A DNA stretch of 50,533 nucleotides, from positions 1 to 50,533 of the forward strand of contig JAGGTK010000075.1 in assembly GCA_021163765.1 (NCBI GenBank), given 5' to 3'. Positions 8,704 through 15,968 of this stretch are shown in pieces. Positions within the stretch are counted from its first letter, which is position 1, and the number at the start of each line of letters is the position of its first letter. The notes beneath the pieces were generated by a model that ran no database searches, was not told the DNA's origin, and saw nothing but the letters and a program-made list of their open reading frames with translations. The translations under genes and the position numbers were made by a program. This DNA comes from a bacterium (GTDB taxonomy: Bacteria; 4484-113).

Positions 8704-9324
8704 TTACTCAGAATCGGCGGCCGGGTCGCTTTCCTCAGCGCCATAAGCGGCACGCAGGCGCTCGGCGTATTTTTTGCGGTCGCCCAGCCAGTAGGGCTCG
8801 GCAAGCCCTTCGCGCAGCATCCACTCATTAACGAAAAGCGGCTCGCCTTCGTCGCCGTCCTCAAGCCAGACGTATGCCAGCAGCCGCCCGTAGCGGTCCA
8901 CCTGCTGCCCTTCGAACTCGAGCGTAAGCGTTCTGCCGGAGAGCAGCTCCTGCAGGCGCTGCTGGGATTCGTGCGCGGCCGGATCGTCGGTGGCTTCCCA
9001 CTCGGTCGTGAGGCGGTCGCGCTCGGTTTTGCTGACCTTGCGGAAAAGCTCGCCTGCGTCCACGCCCAGAAGCTGTACCCGCTCCTCTTCTCCGCCAATG
9101 GTGACCGCGAGCGTGTCGCCGTCAACAGCGCGCACGAACTGCGCCTGAACCGTGGCGGGATACGGCTTGCGCTTGACCTCCGGCACGACCTGCCTGGAGC
9201 TTGAGCCGATGCGGTAGACAAGAAACGGCAGCGCTGCGATGATTACGAAAGCGATGAGCTTCACCGCCGTTGGCCACCGCGACGCCTTTTCGGATCTGCC
9301 CTGCTTCTTCCCCTCTTCGGGCAT
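8704..9324 (-). CDS. membrane-anchored staphylococcal-nuclease-like protein
   Basis: A 206-residue protein with one N-terminal membrane helix (LIAFVIIAALPFLVYRI, residues about 22-38) and a staphylococcal nuclease (thermonuclease) OB-fold domain outside the membrane. Visible family motifs: AVDGDTLAV (Ca-binding Asp region), GVDAGE (general-base Glu), DRYGRLLAYVW (second catalytic Arg) and the FVNEWMLREGLAEPY block. The first catalytic arginine, in the usual V-R-L-L-G position, is Gln here (VQLLGVD), and the usual Pro before Glu is Gly, so nuclease activity is doubtful. The start MPEEGKK at 9324 follows a TACAAT box by 6 nt with no ribosome site. Confidence 0.88.
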   Translation of the reverse strand: MPEEGKKQGRSEKASRWPTAVKLIAFVIIAALPFLVYRIGSSSRQVVPEVKRKPYPATVQAQFVRAVDGDTLAVTIGGEEERVQLLGVDAGELFRKVSKTERDRLTTEWEATDDPAAHESQQRLQELLSGRTLTLEFEGQQVDRYGRLLAYVWLEDGDEGEPLFVNEWMLREGLAEPYWLGDRKKYAERLRAAYGAEESDPAADSE

Positions 9325-9330
9325 AGGGCT

Positions 9331-9336
9331 ATTGTA
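9331..9336 (-). promoter_or_regulatory. -10 of the nuclease-like gene, predicted leaderless
   Basis: Minus strand TACAAT, 6 nt before the ATG at 9324, with TTGCAC 16 nt upstream as a weak -35. Transcription would begin at or next to the start codon. Confidence 0.5.
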
Positions 9337-9400
9337 AAGGATGGGCGGTGGAGTGCAAGCTGGGACCCGTGTATCCCGATGTGGAGGAGTAAATCCCGCG

Positions 9401-9415
9401 CTCATCATTGATGAG
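9401..9415. promoter_or_regulatory. palindrome upstream of the papain-like lipoprotein gene
   Basis: CTCATC-ATT-GATGAG, a perfect 6-3-6 inverted repeat lying 15 nt ahead of the extended -10 at 9431, around the -35 region. It could be an operator; no regulator can be named. Confidence 0.35.
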
Positions 9416-9430
9416 AGGTGTGGTGGATTG

Positions 9431-9439
9431 TGTTATAAT
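9431..9439 (+). promoter_or_regulatory. extended -10 promoter of the papain-like lipoprotein gene
   Basis: TGTTATAAT, a perfect extended -10 sequence. It precedes the two candidate starts at 9466 and 9488 and leaves room for the AGGAGG ribosome site at 9473-9478. Confidence 0.7.
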
Positions 9440-9465
9440 CAGAGCGAAGTGTAATATGAGGTTTT

Positions 9466-11304
9466 ATGACCCAGGAGGTCAAGGATAATGGACAAGACAA
9501 AATATGTCAAGGGGGGGCAGACGCTCTTTGGGCGCTTAGTATTGCCCTCGTGGTAATGGCCGTGTGGCTTGCCGCATCGTGCGGCGGCAGCACTCAAGGT
9601 TTGCCTGATGGTTTGGCATCTGCTCAACCTTCGATAGACCTTGGTGTGGACAGGCTGTCGCAGCAACCGGTTAGGATACCAACCAGCGGTCAGAGCTTCG
9701 GTCCAGGGCCCGGTTCAGGTTTTGGCACGCTTGGTGAAGGGCTCGACGAGGACTTACCGGTGATTGTGGTCGAGTATAACGGTGGACTCGTAAGCATCTA
9801 CTCCCCATATATTGTTGGCTTCTGCTACACGGAGATACCCGCTTTGCTGGATCCTGATACCGATGTCTTCACGCCGACCGTAACAGGCCTTTCAGATGAG
9901 TACATCGACACGGTTCATTTCCCAGGGAACATTGGCTATATGATGGGATACTTCGAGTATACCTACGAAGATCTACAAGGAAACCCATTGCCAGACCCGA
10001 TCTATGAAGTCGCGTATCAGATGCTTAATACAGACGAGTCCCCAATAGAACTGCTGCCAGGGCACTACGTAATCTCGCCGCAGATGGCTAACGAACAAGT
10101 CGGGACGACCTGCGCTGATCCCGAATCCGGAAAGCGATGTGTTTACTTCTTATTGCCAGGCCTTTTAAATAGCGCTCCAGACATCGTCGGCGACACGGAA
10201 CGCAAGATGCTGGCCACAGTCGGCTTCGAAGGCGAACTCGCCGTAACACCGTCAGCGGTATCGGGAGGTTTCGTCGATATAAGCAGTGCCTATTTCCTCT
10301 CAGAAGAAGATATTGAAAATCACATGGTTCCACTTAGGAAGAAGTCGGATGGCACGTATTACATGGTCGGTGAAGAGGTCTTGCCTGATGATCCTGGGAC
10401 TATCGAATGGGTAACACCGCTAGACGCAGAAGCTATCCTTGGCATAACGGTTGAGCCATTCATGGTTTTTCCGACCGGACATGAGTACTACGACGCCTAC
10501 ATCCAAACCCCGGAATACTGGGATGTCGATCCCCTGGACCTTGAGGGTGTGAACCTAGATCAGCCTATTTCTTTGATATTGCAGAATGTATTCGAGAACA
10601 AGTTCGAGCGACTTACAGGTGAAGGACTGCGTGAGGTATCTTGGACGCTTATGTGGTTGCCGTGGCTTAAGAAGGTGTTTAGCGAACCCCACTATCCCTA
10701 TGGCGGCAACACGTATGAACGAGTGGGACCTCATGTTTTCAGCAATTTCGAGCATCCGTTTTATCGTGGTGACATACTAACGGCTAGATACTACAGATAC
10801 CTGTCAAATCCTTTGACATATGTGCCTTCTTGTGTATGGCCCATGATGTTTCACCACACAGGCATCGTAGTAACCGACAAGTACAACTATCAATGGCAGG
10901 AGGCTGAAACAATCGAAGCAGTTGGCCCTGGCAAGGGAGTTCAACGCCTTCCTTACCCCAGAGTCTGGGTTTACAATAGCCACCTTTGGTGGATCGTATG
11001 CGCATTCGACAAGAAGCTATGGTACGAAGTACCTAGTGAGCAGCGCGAAGGTGTCATAGGGAACCTGATGTACTTTTGGGAAAACAGCGTGGGAAATCCC
11101 TATTCCATCTTTGCGAACAAGTACGCTTGGGATAAGCACTACTGCTCACAACTCGCCTTCGTTGGTTACTGGGATGGCGGCTATTACTACCCATGGTATT
11201 TTAGGGATAACATAGATGCACTGAATTTCGATACAAGAGTCTATCCAATTGAGATTCTTGTTGATCGAGGAATGAAGTTTGAGTGGTATTGGACCCGTCA
11301 ATGA
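9466..11304 (+). CDS. secreted lipoprotein with permuted papain (YiiX/NlpC-like) domain
   Basis: A protein of about 610 residues. A hydrophobic segment ends in the lipobox LAAS-C, so it is lipid-anchored. The middle is low in recognisable motifs. The C-terminal 190 residues look like a permuted papain-fold amidase/peptidase: GDILTARYYR, then HHTGIVV with the candidate catalytic His, a following EAETIEAVG segment, and YCSQLAFVGYW with the candidate Cys; the target could be an acylated or peptidoglycan amide bond. The start is odd. ATG 9466 is in frame but gives an acidic N-terminus (MTQEVKDNGQDK). ATG 9488 has a strong AGGAGG 9 nt upstream and would encode a basic signal n-region (MDKTKYVKGG), but it is one base out of frame at a run of seven G (9511-9517). 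Base composition is AT-richer than the neighbours, a sign of transfer or relaxed selection. Confidence 0.75.
   Translation: MTQEVKDNGQDKICQGGADALWALSIALVVMAVWLAASCGGSTQGLPDGLASAQPSIDLGVDRLSQQPVRIPTSGQSFGPGPGSGFGTLGEGLDEDLPVIVVEYNGGLVSIYSPYIVGFCYTEIPALLDPDTDVFTPTVTGLSDEYIDTVHFPGNIGYMMGYFEYTYEDLQGNPLPDPIYEVAYQMLNTDESPIELLPGHYVISPQMANEQVGTTCADPESGKRCVYFLLPGLLNSAPDIVGDTERKMLATVGFEGELAVTPSAVSGGFVDISSAYFLSEEDIENHMVPLRKKSDGTYYMVGEEVLPDDPGTIEWVTPLDAEAILGITVEPFMVFPTGHEYYDAYIQTPEYWDVDPLDLEGVNLDQPISLILQNVFENKFERLTGEGLREVSWTLMWLPWLKKVFSEPHYPYGGNTYERVGPHVFSNFEHPFYRGDILTARYYRYLSNPLTYVPSCVWPMMFHHTGIVVTDKYNYQWQEAETIEAVGPGKGVQRLPYPRVWVYNSHLWWIVCAFDKKLWYEVPSEQREGVIGNLMYFWENSVGNPYSIFANKYAWDKHYCSQLAFVGYWDGGYYYPWYFRDNIDALNFDTRVYPIEILVDRGMKFEWYWTRQ
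9511..9517 (+). repeat. G7 homopolymer in a lipoprotein signal sequence
   Basis: Seven consecutive G lie between the start codon with the best ribosome site (ATG 9488) and the hydrophobic core of the signal peptide. Eight G would join the two frames. This is the arrangement expected of a contingency (phase-variable) tract. Confidence 0.65.
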
Positions 11305-11340
11305 CCCTAAAGCGCCTTGTAGTAGGCTACTGACTCAATA

Positions 11341-12450
11341 ATGATTGTCACGCAACGAATCGGTATATTGGCACTCTTTATGTTATTTCTGGTGAGCTGC
11401 CTTGGATCCGCGCATTCCGATAGCTCCGGGCAAGGTCAAACACACTTGCACAGAACACCAGTAAGCAGCATGAGGTGGGTTGGCGTCGCGTGGCATACAC
11501 TTGCCGTTTTCGGGGACGACATTACAGAGCCTATTCTTTCTCGACTTCCTGAAACCGACGACACTTACGCGGCTGTCTTTGATTTCGCGGTCACTTCTGA
11601 TGGTTATGTCTGGTATCCGTTATCCAGATTCGATATGACGGGCAACAAACTGGTGCGCATTGACCCGATGAACGTACGTGTAGCACCAGTCGTTCTGGCC
11701 TTGGGTGATGACTCGCCAAGTCCTTTCAATGTGCTTGCCGATAATCAGTGGCTTTACGTTCTGTCGAAGTACTCATTGACCGAAAGCGAGCTAATGAGAA
11801 TCTCTTTGAACGACTTGTCCCACCGAGAGAAGCTGACACTTCCAGCTGATGGCGGTGGGATCTTCGGTGTCATGGCTATTGGGCAGACTGAGAATACTGT
11901 AAGCCTAGGCGTCCGTCTATTCGAGGCCTTCGCGCTAGTGGACCTGGACACCTTCTCGCTACAGGGGATACTTAATAACAGCATGTTAGGTGGCCAGATT
12001 CGTTTCTCCGGGAAATTAGACACGTTTGTGAGAATGTCCGGTGGCGCGTATCTTATTAACGCTGAACTGCCGCTCGAATTGCAGGAAATACAGCCGCCAC
12101 CGCCAACGGAGTACGTCGACAGATTCGGGCGCTTCCCGTCAAACGGGAACTTCGACCTAGATACTCTGGGCAGTCTCGCGGTCTCACTCATCCATCCTGG
12201 TGATAAGCTGGCTGTTCTGGACCTCGAAACCAACGAGTGGAAGTATGTCCACCAGCTTCCCAAAGAGGTTGCCGGCAACGTGGTGAATCTAGGCGATGAC
12301 CGCTTTTCTCTTGGTGGCAATCTTCTCTATGACCTCACAACGGATGAAATCATTATGCCGAAAGGAGAACTATTCACCGAGTGTATTCAGATTAAGGCGC
12401 TGCCCATAAAAGGACCCCGAACTGCCGCCCACAGTTCCAAAGCGGACTGA
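11341..12450 (+). CDS. hypothetical lipoprotein, possible beta-propeller
   Basis: A 369-residue exported protein with a lipoprotein signal peptide (RIGILALFMLFLVSC, Cys20). The mature part has repeated stretches of the kind seen in beta-propeller proteins that report values: DGYVWYPLSRFD, LVRIDPMNVRV, NQWLYVLSKYS, LMRISLNDLSHREKL, ALVDLDTFSLQG, LAVLDLETNEWKYV. No catalytic motif is recognised and I do not know its role. It lies 36 bp downstream of the papain-like lipoprotein on the same strand and shares its AT-richer composition, so the two are probably co-transcribed and were acquired together. The ribosome site is weak. Confidence 0.75.
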   Translation: MIVTQRIGILALFMLFLVSCLGSAHSDSSGQGQTHLHRTPVSSMRWVGVAWHTLAVFGDDITEPILSRLPETDDTYAAVFDFAVTSDGYVWYPLSRFDMTGNKLVRIDPMNVRVAPVVLALGDDSPSPFNVLADNQWLYVLSKYSLTESELMRISLNDLSHREKLTLPADGGGIFGVMAIGQTENTVSLGVRLFEAFALVDLDTFSLQGILNNSMLGGQIRFSGKLDTFVRMSGGAYLINAELPLELQEIQPPPPTEYVDRFGRFPSNGNFDLDTLGSLAVSLIHPGDKLAVLDLETNEWKYVHQLPKEVAGNVVNLGDDRFSLGGNLLYDLTTDEIIMPKGELFTECIQIKALPIKGPRTAAHSSKAD

Positions 12451-12519
12451 AATAATACGCTATAAGGATGAAGGAGTTGCCTTACTGCCTTCAGCCCTGG
12501 CTTTACATGCCACGGGAGC

Positions 12520-13542
12520 CTAATCGTTTTCAGTCTCGCTTTCAGGTTCGGGCTCTTCAGGCTCTTCGGCATCCTCCGCTGTTTCCGCCGGTTCTTCCGG
12601 CGGGGATTCTTCCTCCACCGGTGCAGGTTCGGCTTCTTCGGCGGGGGGTTCGACCGGCTCCATACGGGCGATGGCCTCAACGGTGAACGCGGTCTGGCCG
12701 GCTTTTATCTCGTCGCCGGCGGCAAGTTCCACCCACTCGTTGGCCGCAGCCTTTTCGCCGTTTACCAGGGTGCCGTTGGTCGAGCCGAGGTCTTTGAGTT
12801 TCAGGAAGTCCAGGTCCACGTCCAGTACCAGGTGAGTGGCGCTCATATACCCGTCCTGGGGGAAGGCGAGGTCGTTGCGGTCGGTTTTGCGCCCGATTCG
12901 CACTTCCCCGAAGTTGAGCCGGTGCTGTTCGTCGCCCACCTTGAGCGCCCAGGGGCTGTCCACCTCGCTTACCTCGGTGGATGCCGGCTCGGCAGGCGGG
13001 GCTTCAAGCTCGGCTTTCTTCTCCGAATGCTCGGCTTCGGCAGGCTCCTCCGCTTCAGAAACTTCGGGCGCTTCCAGCCAGCGTAGCTGGATTAGCAGTT
13101 CACCGGCTTTCAACTCGCCTTCAACGCCGACTTCGCGCTCGGTATCCGGTTCCAGCCGCTCCCCGGCCACGAACGTCCCGTTGGTGGAGCCCAGGTCGGT
13201 TGCGAAGAGCCTGCGTTCGCGCACGGTTAGCTTCATATGCCTGCGCGAGAGGTACGGGTTGCTCACGACGATGTCGCCCTCGCTGCGGCCGAGAACGTGC
13301 TCGCCCTCGGAAAGCCCGAAGGTTTCGTCGGCGACCGTGATTTCTATCACGGCGGCGCCGGCGGCTTTGGGCGCGCCGGTTTCGGCATCCGCTTCCAGGC
13401 TGCCGACCTCGTAGCCGCACCTGGCGCAGTATTTTTCGCCCGCGCCGATGGTTGCGCCGCAGTAGGGGCATTCGCTTTCGCGCTGCGCCGACATTTCAGG
13501 TGTCAGGGCTTTGGTTTCATCGGCCTCTTGTGACTTATCCAT
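12520..13542 (-). CDS. zinc-ribbon protein with two FHA domains
   Basis: A 340-residue cytoplasmic protein. Residues about 25-47 form a zinc ribbon (CPYCGATIG...YCARCG). FHA domain 1 (about 70-155) has VLGRSEGDIVVSNPYLSRRHM and DLGSTNGTFV; FHA domain 2 (about 205-290) has RIGRKTDRNDLAF and DLGSTNGTLVNG. In domain 2 the usual S-R-x-H is SATH. FHA domains bind phosphothreonine peptides, so this is probably a reader of Ser/Thr kinase signalling; no kinase is in the window. The C-terminus is a low-complexity Glu/Pro tail of about 45 residues. Start supported by GAGGAG 5 nt before the ATG and a TAGAAT box about 50 nt upstream. Confidence 0.92.
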   Translation of the reverse strand: MDKSQEADETKALTPEMSAQRESECPYCGATIGAGEKYCARCGYEVGSLEADAETGAPKAAGAAVIEITVADETFGLSEGEHVLGRSEGDIVVSNPYLSRRHMKLTVRERRLFATDLGSTNGTFVAGERLEPDTEREVGVEGELKAGELLIQLRWLEAPEVSEAEEPAEAEHSEKKAELEAPPAEPASTEVSEVDSPWALKVGDEQHRLNFGEVRIGRKTDRNDLAFPQDGYMSATHLVLDVDLDFLKLKDLGSTNGTLVNGEKAAANEWVELAAGDEIKAGQTAFTVEAIARMEPVEPPAEEAEPAPVEEESPPEEPAETAEDAEEPEEPEPESETEND

Positions 13543-13598
13543 GGGATCTCCTCACCGCGTATCAGCGGAATACGTCACGATCAGAAGTCACCTAAATT

Positions 13599-14222
13599 CT
13601 AACTCACTGCGGCGCGTTTCCCAAATCGCCGCGCAAGCCAGTAGATAATCAGCAGGAGTATCGCCGCGCCCACAATCCAGTCAAGCAGGTGGGTGTAACT
13701 GCGGATGCTCTCCCAGTTTTCGCCGAGCTTCACGCCAGCGTAGGTTAATAGGTAGCACCAGGGGAGCGAGCCGAGGAACGTTAGCAGGCAAAACGGCGCG
13801 AACCGCATCCTCGCGATTCCAGCGGGCAGCGAGATATAGGTGCGCACGATGGGCAGCATTCGGGCGAAAAACACCGTGCTCTGCCCGTAGCGGTCGAAGA
13901 AGCGGTCGGCGACGGCGAGCTCGTGCTCGCGGATGAGGATGTAGCGCCCGTAGCGTGCCAGAAACGGCCTGCCGCCGTAGTAACCCAAGGCGTACGCCGC
14001 GGTGCTTCCGGCAAGGTTGCCCAGCGCACCGGCGAAAGCCACCATATGCAGGCTGAACCGCCCCTCGTGAACCAGGAATCCGGAGAACGGCATTATTATC
14101 TCTGAAGGCAGGGGGATGCAGGCGCTTTCCACCGCCATCATCCATGCGATGCCCCAGTAGCCGGCGGCCGAGATGCCGGTTTTGACGAACGTGACGACCG
14201 CTTCAATTATCGGCACGAGCAT
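13599..14222 (-). CDS. DedA / SNARE-associated membrane protein
   Basis: A 207-residue inner-membrane protein of the DedA (VTT domain) family, linked to membrane lipid flipping, membrane potential and resistance to cationic peptides. Visible motifs: ESACIPLPSEIIMPFSGFL, NLAGSTAAYALGYYGGRPFLARYG, FFARMLPIVRTYISLPAGIARM with the essential membrane Arg, and GSLPWCYLLTYAGVKLG. A basic C-terminal tail follows the last helix. It has its own promoter (TGCTAGAAT) only 10 nt before the ATG and no ribosome site. It is monocistronic. Confidence 0.93.
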   Translation of the reverse strand: MLVPIIEAVVTFVKTGISAAGYWGIAWMMAVESACIPLPSEIIMPFSGFLVHEGRFSLHMVAFAGALGNLAGSTAAYALGYYGGRPFLARYGRYILIREHELAVADRFFDRYGQSTVFFARMLPIVRTYISLPAGIARMRFAPFCLLTFLGSLPWCYLLTYAGVKLGENWESIRSYTHLLDWIVGAAILLLIIYWLARRFGKRAAVS

Positions 14223-14232
14223 GGAAGCGGTG

Positions 14233-14241
14233 ATTCTAGCA
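14233..14241 (-). promoter_or_regulatory. extended -10 of the DedA gene
   Basis: The minus strand reads TGCTAGAAT, 10 nt before the ATG at 14222, another nearly leaderless arrangement. Confidence 0.6.
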
Positions 14242-14447
14242 GACTACCAGTAAGGTATAGCATCGGGCAGTTCACGTCGGAAGAACCGGTGGAATCGGCA
14301 GAAAAGTCCGAAGCCCCTGACAGGCTTACACTTAATAGCAGCTAGACGCGCGCAATCGCGCTAATACGGCCAGGGCTGGAGCCCGTCAAGCAGCTCCTTC
14401 ATCCTGACAGCGTTTTATGCCAGCCCGCCAGCGGGCTTCACGTGTAA

Positions 14448-15080
14448 TTACTCCGCGCCCTCCGCAGGCACAACCTCAAATGTCGTGAATACGGGAAGCA
14501 CGTGCACCAACTCCGGGTCGCCCTGCGGTCCCCATTCCGAGTAAGCGCCACCGACCCCGCCGTACTGCCTGTCGTCAACTGTGAAATACTGCATCTCGTA
14601 TATTCCCGCTGGCAGCCCTGGAAAGTGGAAGCACAGTGTGGAAATAGGCAGTCCTTCGGCGACTGGATTCGTAACTATTGTACGTGCAAGAACTACATCC
14701 TCATGGACATTGCCCTGACGATCCATTATGTCTATGTCGAGCAGGAATTCATCAAGGTCAACACCGGATGTCCACTTGCCATACATGTTCGCATATTGAT
14801 AACCATGCAGGATTGCTGGCCGGAACTCAGCGGAAACATAGAACCTGATTGTGAACGGCTGATTCTCCACAATCGGCTCAGGCATTTGGATTTCTTCCAC
14901 ATATGGGTAGTACTGGGTGGGGTAACCACCTATAGGTTCGTAGAGCTCCCGTGAGTCGTCAGTGGGAGGTGTTGACGGTGGCAACGAGTACAGGAGAGGT
15001 CCACCGCGGGCTCCGCCGCAACTGGCAGCGACAAGGCCGATGAGCACCAGGAAGAACAACGTAGCGATTTGATTCCTCAT
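14448..15080 (-). CDS. protease-associated lipoprotein, copy 2
   Basis: A 210-residue lipoprotein (signal TLFFLVLIGLVAAS-C). It is a clear paralogue of the 15328-15966 protein: both share LYxPIxG near the N-terminus, YxxxVE(E/D)I, VSAEFRPxxLxG, a PGLPAG block, YFTVxxRxxGGVG and DPE before the C-terminus. The family is not recognised; the layout suggests one secreted beta-rich domain. It starts 2 nt after the stop codon of a decayed subtilase tail (15083-15257), exactly as its paralogue follows the intact subtilase, so it is the surviving half of a duplicated protease-lipoprotein pair. GGTGG serves as ribosome site. Function unknown; perhaps a chaperone, inhibitor or anchor for the protease. 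Confidence 0.8.
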   Translation of the reverse strand: MRNQIATLFFLVLIGLVAASCGGARGGPLLYSLPPSTPPTDDSRELYEPIGGYPTQYYPYVEEIQMPEPIVENQPFTIRFYVSAEFRPAILHGYQYANMYGKWTSGVDLDEFLLDIDIMDRQGNVHEDVVLARTIVTNPVAEGLPISTLCFHFPGLPAGIYEMQYFTVDDRQYGGVGGAYSEWGPQGDPELVHVLPVFTTFEVVPAEGAE

Positions 15081-15082
15081 GT

Positions 15083-15257
15083 CTACCACCAACCGTCCAG
15101 CGCAGCATGATAATCGGCCAGCCCCGCAATCTGACCGCGAGCCTTGGAGTCGTCTCTCTTGAGCACGATTCGGTTCTGAACCATCGACCATGTCCTCCAG
15201 TCGGCCCTATCGTATAGAGCATGCGCGAGAGCTGACAACTGGGGACTGACGACTGCA
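15083..15257 (-). pseudogene. remnant of a second subtilase gene (C-terminal tail)
   Basis: Read on the minus strand in one frame this stretch gives an open tail that matches the end of the intact subtilase: LAHALYDRADW against LAAALYQARPW, VQNRIV against VWNRIV, then DDSKARGQIAGLADYHAALDGWW and a stop, against DDSKARGYIAGLVDYDAALTGW. The segment that should hold the active-site Ser motif (GTSAATP) is replaced by YAVVSP and homology ends near 15257. The rest of the gene is gone. It is a deletion remnant left by a duplication. Confidence 0.85.
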
Positions 15258-15327
15258 TAGCGCGCCGCCCGTCCCCGCCCCGCAGGCGCGCAGAATGTGG
15301 AGGCATTGTTACATACGCCGCCGAAGG

Positions 15328-15966
15328 CTACTCCACGGACTCTCGCGATGGGAGCACAGTGAAAAGGAGTTCAACGATGACTACAGAATCGTAATACTCC
15401 GGGTCTCCGAGACGAGCACCGGATTCGGGCGGGGGCTGTGGTGCTCCGACTCCACCGAACCGCCTTTCAGTCACCGTGAAGTACCTGATAAGATGCTGAC
15501 CCGCTGGAAGTCCCGGGCAGTCGAAAACTAGCCGGTCCCTTAGCGGTCCAGAACCCGGCGGGTTCGCAACACCGGTGCCCAACGTAAGCTCGAGATCATG
15601 GTCCAGACCCAAGCCCTCGGGTACTCGGTCAATAGGGAAGGTGCACAAGCCTCCTGTGCTTTGCTCGCCAGTGAAAACTCCCTGCCTGCGCCAGCACGGA
15701 TTGCCCAATAGTACGATCGGGCGAAACTCAGCCGAGACCTCCGCGGTAATCTGGAAGGGTTCTCCCTCGTAGACGGCTTCAGGTACATGTATGTCCTCGA
15801 CAAAAACAGCGTAACTTACTGAGAACCCGTCAATGGGCTGATAAAGCCCACTCCCCAACGGCGGGAAGTATGTCTGCGGCTTGAGAGTGTCTCCCCCTGT
15901 GGTGCCACCGCATGCCCAGCCACACGCGAGCGCTGCTACGCACAGAGTAATTCTTATTAGTCTCAT
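15328..15966 (-). CDS. protease-associated lipoprotein, copy 1
   Basis: A 212-residue lipoprotein (MRLIRITLCVAALACGWA-C). Paralogue of 14448-15080 with the same conserved blocks (LYQPIDG, VFVEDIHVPE, VSAEFRPIVLLG, CPGLPAG, YFTVTERRFGGVG, GDPEYYDS). Not a recognised family. ATG 15966 is chosen as start because it directly follows the protease stop by 2 nt; a GTG at 15975 would overlap it. The two genes are clearly one transcription unit and translationally coupled, which suggests that the lipoprotein works with, protects against or anchors the protease. Confidence 0.8.
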   Translation of the reverse strand: MRLIRITLCVAALACGWACGGTTGGDTLKPQTYFPPLGSGLYQPIDGFSVSYAVFVEDIHVPEAVYEGEPFQITAEVSAEFRPIVLLGNPCWRRQGVFTGEQSTGGLCTFPIDRVPEGLGLDHDLELTLGTGVANPPGSGPLRDRLVFDCPGLPAGQHLIRYFTVTERRFGGVGAPQPPPESGARLGDPEYYDSVVIVELLFTVLPSRESVE

Positions 15967-15968
15967 TC

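Noticed and set aside
8232..9221. Open frame of 329 codons on the minus strand across the nuclease-like gene and the deaminase fusion
   Set aside because: Same strand as two real genes but in another frame; Ser/Arg/Pro-rich, no domain, spans the boundary of both genes.
14410..14435. Terminator after the second lipoprotein gene
   Set aside because: A GCCCGC/GCGGGC hairpin exists but no T-run follows on the minus strand, so it was not called.
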